22,199 nucleotides of DNA from Diplodia intermedia (lineage: Eukaryota; Ascomycota; Dothideomycetes; Botryosphaeriales; Botryosphaeriaceae). The number at the start of each line of letters is the position of its first letter. Within the stretch, counting starts at the first letter, position 1. The notes beneath the pieces are model-generated. The model did no database searches. It was not told the origin of the DNA and was given only the letters and a program-made list of their open reading frames with translations. Positions 1 through 9,990 of this stretch are shown one piece after another. The position numbers and the translations under genes are program-made. The DNA lies in contig JAKEKT010000182.1 in NCBI GenBank assembly GCA_021495925.1, forward strand, positions 1 through 22,199. Reading direction: 5' to 3'.

Positions 1-638
1 GAAGAAGTTATTCTAGATTTAAAAGAGAAATTTCTAAGCTCTTTCTAAAAGAAAAACATATAGAAGAAAGTATAAATAGAAGAAAAGAACTAGAAAATAA
101 ATTATTAACTTTAGTTTCGTCTAAACTAAGCCGTAAATAAAAGAAGTCTAAGTTAAAGCGAAAGTTTTTCTTAATTACTTACTTTCTAGAAGTAAACGAA
201 GGGGCCGATAGAATTAATATAAGCGTCGAAGATTTTAGAAGACCGAGAAATATCTTAGCATAAAGCTTAGACTAATTAAATTATCTATATACGTAAAACT
301 CTTTAGTAAGGCCTAAGAAAGAGGCTTTTAGTAGACTTTAGAGTAGAATTCTCGAACGTAGAAAGAAGCTATCGTAATATAAATTCGAGAACGAATTTCT
401 TAGTACCGTATAATACTTTATATATAATTTAGTGCGAATTTAAGTAATTTTTAAGAATAAAGAAGACTATAAAGCTCTAGCTAGTCTAGTACTATCTAGA
501 ATATCTCTTCTTCTACGTACTACGTAATAGCGCGTATATCTACGAAGCTAAGAATCGAGATTCTAGCTAAGAAAATTAAGAGCTTTTAAACGATATCGGT
601 CTTAGTATAATTCTTAAGAGTCGAATTCGAAGATATTT
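1..638 (-). mobile_element. LINE fragment, 5' end of a third copy (runs off window)
   Basis: This stretch is the reverse complement of the first ~640 bases of the two LINE copies further right (4105-4745 and 7920-8560), with only scattered transitions between them. The 5' end of the element lies at about 638 and the element continues leftwards beyond base 1, so only its 5' untranslated leader is present and no ORF1 motif is included. Its target-site duplication cannot be checked because the 3' end is outside the window. It keeps three CpA/TpG dinucleotides (57, 259, 433), more than the surrounding AT-rich DNA. Its orientation is head-to-head with the outer LINE at 4101. Confidence 0.9.
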
Positions 639-1207
639 AATACTTTTATAAAAAGTACTCTTAATCGACTATAAATCTAGCTAAAGAATATTAGTAAAAC
701 GTATCTATAAATTATTAAACTAGCTTATAGTAGAAACCTCTATCTTAGTAGTAGTCTTAATAAATTAAGTATAAAAATTTTTAAATATTTTATTAAAGAA
801 TATTTTAAGTTTAAAATAGCTCTTTAGCGTCTTCTTCTTTAGAAAGAAATTTATAAAGATCTAAATTAAATAATCTAAAATAAACTTAATAGTAAGATAA
901 GCTAAAAGACTATTTAACTCTATATAAAATAATATATACTAATTAGTCTCTTTATTAGTATATTTAAAGATATACGCGATCTTATTTTATTTAGAGTAAT
1001 AGTAGTAAATTCTAATATAAAGCTTACTAAGAATATTAGTCTTTTAAACTTAAAAGTTCTATTTCTTATTATTATTAAAGCGCGAAGGGTCTAGAAACTT
1101 AACTTTACTTTTAATAAACTAAAAAAAATTATATAAAGATAATAGTCTATTTCTTTAAAGTATTTAAATAACGTTAGTCTATTTATATATATATTAAAAT
1201 ATAGTTA
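639..1207. other. AT-rich stretch without recognisable gene
   Basis: Very AT-rich sequence between the 5' end of the left LINE fragment and the first repeat block. Both the forward frame and one reverse-strand frame (about 640-1100) read as long runs of Gln-to-stop and other RIP-type codons and could be decayed coding sequence, but neither matches a family I know. It may belong to the Helitron 5' region or to an older element. Nothing firmer can be supported. Confidence 0.4.
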
Positions 1208-1495
1208 CTTTTAGCGCTCGAGGTTTTCTCTAACTTTATAAAATATAATATCTAATCTAAATTAGTCTTCTACTATTTATATTACGATATACTTTTAACG
1301 CTTCGAGTAATCTCTTAACTTTATATATAAAAGTTATAGAGCTCGCGATTCTCTATAATTTAGTTTAGAAATTATAAAAATTTATTATAGTTTAATTAAG
1401 AAATTATATAAGAAGATAAAGAATATATAATATTTCTTATCTTTATATTATAATATATCTTTAACGCTTAAAGTAATCTCTTAACTTTATATATA
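1208..1495. repeat. Degenerate repeat, ~37-bp block, three copies at ~83-bp spacing
   Basis: A block reading cttt(t)a(g/a)cgct...(c)t(c)taacttta occurs at about 1208, 1292 and 1458. The spacings are 84 and about 167, which is twice 83, so the array probably once had four units of about 83 bp with the third now unrecognisable. The copies differ mainly by transitions, as expected for a repeat under RIP. Confidence 0.55.
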
Positions 1496-1706
1496 AGATT
1501 TATAAAGCTTATTATAAAGAATATTCTTCTTTATTTATATCTTTTAAAAGTAATATATTATATCTTAATTTCTTTATTTCTATTATTATTATTACGTATA
1601 AAATAATATTATTTATATAATTAGTAATATTAGATTATAATTAGCTTAGCTTATAGCTATAATAATAAACGTATCGCGTTATATTAACTTTATATTTATA
1701 ATATCT

Positions 1707-1762
1707 TTCTCTTATTAGCTATATTATTTTCTTTAGCTATATTATTCTCTTTAATTATACTA
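1707..1762. repeat. Short tandem repeat, 18-20 bp x 3
   Basis: Three consecutive pyrimidine-rich units, at 1707-1726, 1727-1744 and 1745-1762. Each has the form ttctctt..agctatatta with small differences. Confidence 0.6.
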
Positions 1763-2424
1763 TTATCTATAAATCTTTATAAGTATTTTTATAGTATTTA
1801 CTTACTTTTAAAGTCTTCTTTTAACTTTTATAAGCTAAATAGTATCTACTATAAAAATTATATATTTTATTATATAAAAGTAAGCGTTTTTACTTTTATC
1901 TTTATAATACTTTTTAATTTCTTTTTTAGATTATCTTATATAAATTCTTTTTACTAATACTATTATCTTCTTCTTTATCGTCTTCTATTTTTAGCTATTA
2001 TTATTATTATTATCTATTAGTAAAGCTTAATTTAAATACGTCTTTATAGTATTATAAGTACCGCTAACTTAATAACGCGTTAAATAATATATACGCTAAT
2101 ATATTATTTAATAAATCTTCTTTATTAAAGCTAAGAATACGTATATTTATAATAAATAATAATTTTTAAATTAATATTAGTTACGTTATAAACGTCTTCT
2201 TATATATATTTTAAAGCGTTAAAAGATAAAATTTATATAAAATAATATCTTCGTCTTAGTTAGATATAATATAGTTTAAAAGAGTAAGAGATATTTTTAA
2301 AAAAAACTTATATTAATCTAGTTAATATATTTAATAACTAGATAAACGCGTTTAATAATATAACTTCTTATATAGTTTATTTAGCTAATATTTTCTTTAT
2401 TTACTTTATAATAATTTTTATTAT
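1763..2424. other. AT-rich stretch, no gene seen
   Basis: Low-complexity A/T sequence with short ATT/TAA microsatellite runs (for example near 1990-2020). I see no protein motif on either strand and no RNA gene. Confidence 0.5.
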
Positions 2425-2590
2425 ATTTAAGATACTATATCTTTTTTTTATCTTTACGCGCTTTTTATATTTTAAAATATAATATCTTTTTCTTATCTTC
2501 TTTACGCGCTACTCGCGCTTTAAAATATAATATTTATTTTTTATCTTCTTTACGCGCTACTCGCGTTTATAATATAATATTTAGCGTATT
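2425..2590. repeat. 48-bp tandem repeat, ~3 copies
   Basis: The core tttacgcgct recurs at about 2453, 2501 and 2549, exactly 48 bases apart. Each unit also carries a ctactcgcg segment (degenerate in the first copy) and an aaaatataatat segment. This is the most CpG-rich patch of the left flank. It is a minisatellite of unknown role, lying about 0.4 kb upstream of the first recognisable Helitron codons. Confidence 0.75.
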
Positions 2591-2960
2591 ATCTTTTAGC
2601 TTATTTTTATTTAGTTTCTTAAGTCTTTTATTATATAATTTATATTTATACGTTACTTAACTTTAGTTCGTCTAGTTAATATTATTAAAGTAATACGCGT
2701 CTATATAAAGTTCTATATAAAGTTATATATAGATAGAGAAGATCTTAAAACTTAAATATATTAGTTAATTTATATTTATTATACTATTATTTTATTTTAC
2801 TCTTAAGAATAAGTTAAAGAAGTCTATCTTAATCTTATATTTTTTAAGATTTAACTTAGATTATATAGTAAATAAAAATAGTAAGAAGTTTTAGTAATCT
2901 TTCTTTATATTTTACATATTAAATATATAAAAGCTTAATATTTTTAAATAAATATAATAA
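2591..2960. other. AT-rich stretch upstream of Helitron frame
   Basis: No recognisable motif. It probably contains the Helitron promoter or leader and perhaps the true start codon, but RIP has removed ATG codons and I cannot place them. Confidence 0.35.
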
Positions 2961-3935
2961 CTATTATCGCGTATTTAAATAATATTACTTTAAGCGTATT
3001 ACTTTTAGATATATCGTTAGCTCTTTAAGCTATATTAGTTAAGTAAATATAAAGAATCTATTTACTAATATTATTAAGTAAAGTACTAGATTAAAAAGAG
3101 AAGTATATACTTCTTTATATTTAATTTAATTTATTAAAGTTACTATTAAAGTAGTACTATATAATTATCTTTATTTAAAGAACTACTAGATTTTATATAA
3201 TAGCTTTTAACTTTAAATAACTAGTATAGTAAAGATTTTTAAAGTAAAATCTAAAAATATAACTTCGTCTTTACTTTTACGTATTTTAGATATAAAACTA
3301 ATAATTAAACTTTTAATAGATATTAAGCTTTTTCTATTAGTAGCGAGATCTTTTATTTAATAAAGCCTCTTAATTTTAATTAAAAGAATTCGAAGTCTTT
3401 ATTTATATAATTATATTTTTATAATAATTTTATATAGAATAATATTTATATTACTTATTATTTACTTAATTCTATTTTAATAATAAATATTTATTCTCTT
3501 CTTTAAAATATTAATCTTTATATATTTTAATTTATTATTATTTATAAAACGCTATAAATCTATTAAATAAATAAAGCTATTATTTTAATTTTAAATCTAT
3601 AGATATAACTTCTTCTAGAGTATAGCGTTAATTAATAACGTAAAAATCTTTTTATTACTAATAAAATTAACGCCCTACTATTTAATAAGTAAACTAGTAG
3701 TATTTACGACGTACTTCTCTATTAGTAAAATAATAATAAAAGTCTCTTAAATTATTATATTAAAATTAATTATACTTATTTAATATATTTTTTTTTTTAT
3801 TATATTCTTCTCTTTTTATACGATACGTTTAATTAGTATTATAAAATAACTAGAGCTATTTCTAAATCTTATATAAATAATATTAAAGACGAGTTTAGTA
3901 GAAAGAATCTTACGCTATTTAAGAAGATAAATTAT

Positions 3936-3956
3936 AATAATAATAATAAAAATAAT
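3936..3956. repeat. AAT microsatellite inside Helitron frame
   Basis: A run of AAT codons, encoding poly-Asn in the Helitron frame, lies between the 'RKN' segment at about 3900 and the 'NQFNSLL' block. It is probably an expanded variable linker of the replicase rather than an independent element. Confidence 0.5.
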
Positions 3957-4085
3957 TACTAGAGTAGTCGTAATAAATATTAACTTATAATATAAAAGTA
4001 ATACTACTTCTATTTATTTAAGAGAAAGAATTAATTTAATAGTCTTTTATAAGTATATTAACTATTTAAGTAGTTCGTTATAAAT

Positions 4086-4100
4086 ATATAAACTTATATT
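4086..4100. repeat. Target-site duplication (left) of outer LINE
   Basis: The 15 bases atataaacttatatt are repeated exactly at 17122-17136, directly after the (TAAA)n tail of the outer LINE. In the Helitron frame they form five codons, and removing the LINE plus one copy of the duplication restores a continuous frame. The four bases 4101-4104 (tata) precede the part of the element shared with the inner copy. They may be extra bases added at the 5' junction. Confidence 0.92.
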
Positions 4101-4104
4101 TATA

Positions 4105-4741
4105 TTTATATCTTTAAATTCGATTCTCGAGAATTACGCTAAGACTAATATCGTTTAAAAGCTCTTAATTCTCTTAGCTAGAATCTTAATTCTTAGCTTC
4201 GTAGACGTACGCGCTATTACGTAGTACGTAAAAGAAGAGATATTCTAGATAGTACTAGACTAGCTAGAGCTTCGTAGCCCTCTTTATTCTTAAAAATTAC
4301 TTAAATTCGCACTAAATTATATATAGAGTATTATACGATACTAAGAAATTCGTTTTTAAATTTATATTACGATAGCTTCTCTCTACGCCCGAAAATTCTA
4401 TTTTAAAGTCTACTAGAAGTCTCTTTCTTAGGCCTTACTAAAGAGTTTTACGTATATAGATAATTCGATCGGTCTAAGCTTTACGCTAAGATATTTCTCG
4501 GTCTTTTAAAATCTTTAACGTTTATATTAGCTCTATCGGCCTTTTTATTTACTTCTAGAGAGTAAGTAATTAAGAAAAACCTTCGCTTTAACTCGAGCTT
4601 CTTTTATTTATAGCTTAGTTTAGACGAAACTAAAGCTAATAATTTATTTTCTAGTTCTTCTCTTTTATTTATATCTCTCTCTATATATTTTTCTTTTAGA
4701 AAGAGCTTAGAAATTTCTCTTTTAAATCTAGAATAACTTCT
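4105..4741 (+). other. 5' leader of outer LINE
   Basis: Untranslated leader matching 7920-8556 of the inner copy and, inverted, 1-638. Its 3' part is strongly pyrimidine-rich. It contains no motif I recognise; an internal promoter would be expected here for a LINE but I cannot identify it. Confidence 0.6.
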
Positions 4742-6175
4742 TTAAAGTAGAATTCTTCTTCTCTAGATTCTATTCTATCTCTCTTAGTATAGATAGAGGA
4801 CTTCGAGGCTATAAATATAGCTATAAAAAACTTCGAGAAATCTCTAACTACGTCTATTTTACTATTAAGAATCGCTATTTTAGAGTCTTCGATCTTCGAA
4901 TCTATAAAAAAACTATTTATTTAAGAGAATCTACTTAAACGACGCGTTCTAATAGTTATTTCGACTCTTTTAATAAAGAGAAAGAGCGAATTATCTATCT
5001 TTCGCTTTATCTTCTACTAAGAAAGCGAGAGAAGTATAGTACTTTTATTAAAAACTATATAAGAGACTATTAATCGATCTCTTAGTCTTCTTATTATAGT
5101 CGCGAATCTCTCGAAGACTAGAAAAGAATAGAGGTCTATTTTAAATCTAATTAAGATTATACGATAGTTTATCGAAATTAAAAGAATCGCGAATAAAGCC
5201 GGCTTAATTCTCGCTATATAGATACGAATTCTAAAAAAGATCGCGATAGATCTCGCGAAAACTATAAGAATTCTCTTAAAGTCTATTATTATTTTTCTCT
5301 CGAAGTAGCTCTCGTAGAGGCCTACGTATATAAATACGTAATCGATTTACTCTACGTAGAGGTCTATTATAGTATCGAGCTAGCTAACGTCTACGTACGC
5401 CTCTACGACGATAAAGACTCTAGTAAATATAGATAGATTTATCTCTATCTTAGAAAAAAAGTAGAAGAATCTTACGTAGAAGACTTTCGCGTCTAAGAAG
5501 ACTATTCGCTAAGTAGTTCTTATCTTAGCTACGAAAATTAAAAACCTCTTATTATTTAATTTATATAACGTTTTTAATAAGATATTCTTAAACTAGCGAA
5601 ATAAGAATAAGCTTATTATTACTACGGTCTCTCTTTCTTTAAAAAAGAACCTTATTTTTATTATATATAAGTTCTTCTTCGCCGAATTTCTTTTAAAGAA
5701 TAAGGCTATAATTAACTAGATTATTTCTATTCGATCGATTACGAAGAATTATACGTGGTTTAAAGTAGTAGTATATAATATATCTACGCGAGACTTCTCT
5801 ACTCTCTCTTACGAGAAGTTTAAAGAGGTTATTTAATTTAAAGTCGCTATCTTTAATCTTAGATTTAAGATTATTAGTATTCTCTACTAGCTTACGTTAA
5901 AGATAATAAGAGAAGAACGACTACGATTCTTACTTATTCTAGTCTTTAAGATTAAAGACGAAGTCTATTAGATTATCTTAAGACGCTTCTTTATTAGAGA
6001 CGTCTTCTATAAGACTAAAAAGCTTAAAGAGCCGAGAAACGCTTTAAAGAACTCTAAATAAACTTATTTTTAATAAGTTCTTTATAAGTTCTATAAGTTA
6101 ACTTAAATAGAAGTATTTCGATAACGAAATCTATTCTAGATATTATAGTAGAGTTAAAGATAGATCTTATTCTAT
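4742..6175 (+). pseudogene. LINE ORF1 (gag-like), outer copy, RIP-inactivated
   Basis: ORF1 encodes the RNA-binding, gag-like protein of the LINE, which coats the transcript. This copy corresponds to 8557-9990 of the inner copy at an offset of 3815. The most recognisable part is the C-terminal half (about 5720-6060): a 'FKVVV.NI.TRDFSTLS' block, a later 'LILVFK.KDE' block and a 'LFI....YKTKKLKEPRNALK' block, which resemble the nucleic-acid-binding region of fungal Tad-type ORF1. The frame is closed by many TAA/TAG codons from CAA, CAG and TGG. The expected CCHC zinc knuckle would fall near 6080-6120, but only a possible Cys-x2-Cys pair (now Tyr codons) is visible and no His. Start and end are approximate. 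Confidence 0.65.
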
Positions 6176-7919
6176 ACTAAGAATCGTATATCTTATTCTA
6201 TAAGAACTTAGACTTTTAATTAATTAATTATCTCTCGTTTATTTAAATTCTATCGGTCTATTCTTTTAATCTAAGATCTTAAATATTAATCTACGTTTTC
6301 CGCTTTCTTAGAAGAATAGAGATAAATTTAGAGACTAAATTTTAGTAAAGTCTCGATCTAATAGTTTTAAGTATAGAGTAGCGTAAGTCTAAGTTTAAGC
6401 TACTTAACTTATATAACTAGAAGAATTAAACGGGCAACGATTTTTAATATACTCTAAAACGCGTTCTATAATAGTAACTACTTAGAACGTAGGCTATAGT
6501 TACTAGAAATTTTAATATTTATTATTTTTAATAGAATTTAAAATCTTCTCTCTCGTTCGACGCTAATCGACTAGTCGAATAGTTTAAAGAAAATAATCTA
6601 TCTCTTTTAAATAAAGAAGAAAAAGATATCTTTTATCGTCTCTATCTAGAAAGAGAGACGGTTATTAATTTTACGCTAGCTACGTCGGCTTTAGCTAATA
6701 GAATTACCGACTAGTAAACGATTACGAACTTCGATTTTAATTATAAGATAATTCTATTTAGTCTAGAATCGATAGACTATACGAGATCTTCTACGATAGC
6801 TACTATCGCTAGATTTAATATAGAAAAGATCGACTAGTCTAAGTTTTAAGAAATCTTTAAATAATAGATAGAGACGATAGTATTCGAAGCTCTAAAAAGC
6901 TTAGAATTAAACTCTCTATTAAAAGATATCTCTAGAAACTTAATAAAAGATTCGATTCGCTAAATACCCGCGTTAGATGTCTTAGAGATAAATCTTAACT
7001 AGACTATATCTATCGCGATAGATCTTTCTATTTTTCGATTAAAACTAGAAGCTCGTTCTAAATCGTAGTAGTTAAACGAGCTTTTAGAAGAACGAAGACG
7101 ACTATAAAAAGAGACTAACGCTTTTAAATCTCTATATATAAAAGAGAATAAGCGGCGATACTTAAATAGTCGAAATATCTACTTTAAAGCGATTAAGAGA
7201 GCTAAATATAAATATTAGAATTCGTTTTTAGAAAAAGAAACTCTTAAGACTATCTTTAAGATTATAGCTTATACTAAGTCTAGAACGCATACTAGAATCC
7301 CCGAGATTAGTTATAATACGTATACGAGAAAACATCTAAAAGATAGTTTTAAAAAAAAGTATTTAGCTCTTAAAAAGAAACTCTTTTTATCGCTCTCTTC
7401 TATTATTTCTTTTAACTAGTAATACTATGTCTCTAAACGCTAGAACTAGCCGAAGCTTAGTTTAAGAGAAATCGAGAACGCGTACTCTACGTAAATTAAA
7501 GAGAAAACGCCGAAACTAGACGCTATTATATAAGAGATTATTATTTATATATTTAGAGCGAAGTCTAACGCCTTTAATAAGATCTTTTCTACGCTATTCG
7601 TCTACGAATATTATTCTACGAACTAGCGTACGGCTATTAAGGTAATTCTAAGTAAGAAAAAGAGTAATATCGCGAATCTAAAGTTCTATCGTATTATTTC
7701 TCTTCTTAATTATCTCGAAAAAGTACTAGAACGAATTACGGCTAAAAGACTAGACTATCTAGCGAAGATCTTTAATCTTCTTTACTATATCTAAATTAGA
7801 GAAAGATTAAAGAAATTCGCGATTAACGCCGTAATACTTTTATTAAATAAAGTAGAGAAGAACCGTTATCTTAAATGTAAGATCTTCGTACTTTTTTTTA
7901 ATATTAAAAGCGTCTTTAA
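6085..7919 (+). pseudogene. LINE ORF2, outer copy, N-terminal part (endonuclease and start of RT)
   Basis: Codes for the first half of ORF2. It begins with the APE-endonuclease opening block ('VLQANLNRS' in the inner copy). The 'GDFN' endonuclease motif reads RNFN at 6505-6516, so both the Gly and the first catalytic Asp are altered. The 'DLTLAS...SDH' end of the endonuclease lies near 6670-6750. Then follow the linker and the first RT blocks ('FYRIISLLNYL.K.LERI..KRLDYLAKI', near 7683-7770). The frame is cut at 7919 within RT motif A (LDIKGAFD-like, now NIKSVFN), where the inner LINE has inserted. It resumes at 14436. Numerous in-frame stops are RIP products. Confidence 0.85.
7907..7919. repeat. 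Target-site duplication (left) of inner LINE
   Basis: The 13 bases aaagcgtctttaa recur at 14423-14435, directly after the inner (TAAA)n tail. The uninterrupted version of the site is seen in the inner copy itself at 11722-11734, inside RT motif A. One or two of the leading A bases could belong to the tail. Confidence 0.9.
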
Positions 7920-8556
7920 TTTATATCTTCGAATTCGACCCTTAAGAATTACGCTAAGATCGATATCGTTTAAAAGCCCTCGATTTTCTTAGCTAGAATC
8001 TCGATTCTTAGCTTCGTAGACGTACGCGCTATTACGTAATACGTAAAAGAAGAGGTATTTTAGATAGTACTAGACTAGCTAGAGCTTCGTAGTTCTCTCT
8101 ACTCTCGAAAATTACTCGAATTCGTACTAAATTATATATAGAGTACTATACGATACTAAGAAATTTATTTCTAAATTTATATTACGATAGCTTCTTTCTA
8201 CGTCTAGAAATTCTACTTTAAAGTCTACTAGAAGCCTCTTTTTTAGGCCTTACTAAAGAGTTTTACGTGCATAGATAATTCGATTAGTCTAAGCTTTACG
8301 CTAAGATATTTCTTAATCTTTTAAAATCTTTAACGCTCGTATCGACCCTATCGGCCTCTTTATTTACTTCTAGAAAGTAAGTAATTAAGAAAAACCCTCG
8401 TTTTAACTTAAACTTCTTTTATTTACGGCTTAGTTTAGATAAAACTAAAGCTAATAATTTATTTTTTAGTTCTTTTCTTCTATTTATATTTTTCTCTATA
8501 CGTTTTTCTTTTAAAAAGAGCTTAGAAATTTTTCTTTTAAATCTAGAATAGCTTCT
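7920..8556 (+). other. 5' leader of inner LINE
   Basis: Matches 4105-4741 and, inverted, 1-638. Its 3' part is pyrimidine-rich. No ORF or regulatory motif is recognisable. Confidence 0.6.
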
Positions 8557-9990
8557 TCGAAGTAGAATTCTCTTCTCTTAAATTCTACTCTATTTCTCTT
8601 AGTATAGATAGAGAACTTCGAGGCTATAGATACGGCTATAGAAAACTTTAAGAAACTCTTAGCTACGTCTATTTCGCTATCGAGAATTACTATTTCGAAG
8701 CCTTCGGCCTCTAAATCTACGAAAGAACTATTCGTTCGAGAGAGTCTACTTAAACGATACGTCTCGATAGTTATTTTAACTCTTTTAATAAAGAGAAAGA
8801 GTAGATTATCTATCTTTTACTTTATCTTTTACTAAGAAAGCGAGAAAAGTATAGTACTTTTATTAAAAACTATATAAGAGGCTATTAATTAATCTTTTAG
8901 TCTTCTTATTATAGCCGCGAATCTCTCGAAGACTAGAAAAGAATAAAGGTCTATTTTAGATCTAATTAAGATTATACGATAGTTTATTAAAATCGAAAGA
9001 ACCGCGAATAAAGCCGACTCGATTCTCGCTACGTAGATACGAGTTCTAGAAAAGACCGCGATAGATCTTATAAAAACTACGAGAATTCTTTTAAAGTCTA
9101 CTATCGCTCTTCTCTTAAAGTAGCCCTCGTAGAGGCCTACGTACGCGAATACGTAATTAGTTCGCTCTACGTAGAGGCCTATTATAGTATCGAGCTAGCT
9201 AACGCCTACGTACGTCTTTATAGCGGTAAAGACCTTAGTAAACGCGAACGGGTTTATCTTCGTCTTAGAAAAAAAGTAAAAGAATTTCGCGTAGAAGACT
9301 TTCGCGTCTAAGAAGACTATTCGCTAAGTAGTTTTTACTCTAGCTATAAAAATTAAGAATCTCTTATTATTCGGCCTACGTAACGCCTTTAATAAGATAT
9401 TCTTAAACTAGCGAAATAAGAATAAGTTTATTATTACTATAGTCTCTCTTTCTTTAAAAAAGAATCTTATTCTTATTACGTATAAGCCCTTCTCCGCCGA
9501 ATTTCTTTTAAAGAATAAGACTATAATTAATTAGATTATTTCTACTCGGTCGATTACGAAGAACCGTACGTAGTTTAAAGTAGTAGTATATAATATATTT
9601 ACGCGAGACTTCTCTACTCTCTCTCGTAAGAAGTTTAAAGAGGTTATTCGATTCGAAGTCGCTATCTTTAATCTTAAATTTAAGATTATCGACATTCTCT
9701 ACTAGCTTACGTCGAAGGCGATATAAGAAGAACGACTACGATCTTTACTTATTCTAGTCTTTAAAACTAAAGACGAGACTTACTAGACTATCTTAAGATA
9801 CTTCTTTATTAGAGACGTCTTCTATAAGACTAAAAAGCTTAAAGAGCCGAGAAACGCTTTAAAGAACTCTAAATAAACTTATTTTTAATAAGTTCTTTAT
9901 AAGTTTTATAAGCTAACTTAAATAGAAGTATTTCGGTAACGAAATTTATTCTAGATATTATAGTAGAGTTAAAGATAGACCTTATTCTAT
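8557..9990 (+). pseudogene. LINE ORF1 (gag-like), inner copy, RIP-inactivated
   Basis: Gag-like RNA-binding protein of the LINE, read with codons starting at positions of remainder 1 modulo 3. The N-terminal third is hydrophilic with Ser/Lys/Glu-rich segments ('ENFEAIDTAIENFKKLLA' near 8610-8670), a likely helical or coiled region. The C-terminal half (about 9538-9870) is conserved-looking, with the 'FKVVV.NIFTRDFSTLS', 'LILVFKTKDE' and 'KTKKLKEPRNALK' blocks typical of the nucleic-acid-binding part of Tad-type ORF1. A possible Cys-x2-Cys pair (9898 and 9907, now Tyr) is visible, but not a complete zinc knuckle. The frame would overlap the beginning of ORF2 by up to ~90 bases. Start and stop are soft because RIP destroys ATG and creates stops. 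Confidence 0.68.

Larger units (their letters stand above)
2961..4100 (+). pseudogene. Helitron Rep-helicase, N-terminal part (interrupted by LINE)
   Basis: First part of the single large protein of a Helitron, which would combine an HUH/Y2 rolling-circle replicase with a PIF1-like helicase. Read in the frame with codons starting at positions divisible by 3, it gives the order of N-terminal blocks typical of fungal Helitrons: a Cys-pair region with nearby Trp-to-stop (3063-3090); a block ending in the family's ELLTG-like motif and the SKxF..I..YN..FAFTS block (about 3180-3275); the 'E-IYHLIGPL' block (about 3345-3371); the 'QLYFYD' block (about 3408-3425); the 'HYVLLFPYG' block, now reading YYILLFLYD (3798-3824); and the 'RKNQFNSLL..LFKQF' block just before the break (about 4023-4075). 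Trp, Gln, His, Pro and Gly codons are changed as RIP predicts. The start is not determinable; 2961 is a soft boundary. The frame stops at a LINE target-site duplication and resumes at 17137. Confidence 0.82.

Noticed and set aside
9135..9353. Open frame in the inner LINE (reading VREYVISSLYVEAYY...)
   Set aside because: It is out of register with the ORF1 frame that carries the conserved C-terminal blocks and matches no family. It is open by chance because this stretch lacks TAA/TAG in that frame.
9889..9945. CCHC zinc knuckle in LINE ORF1
   Set aside because: Only a possible Cys-x2-Cys pair (as Tyr codons) is visible. There is no codon at the expected His position that could derive from CAC/CAT, so I do not claim the motif.
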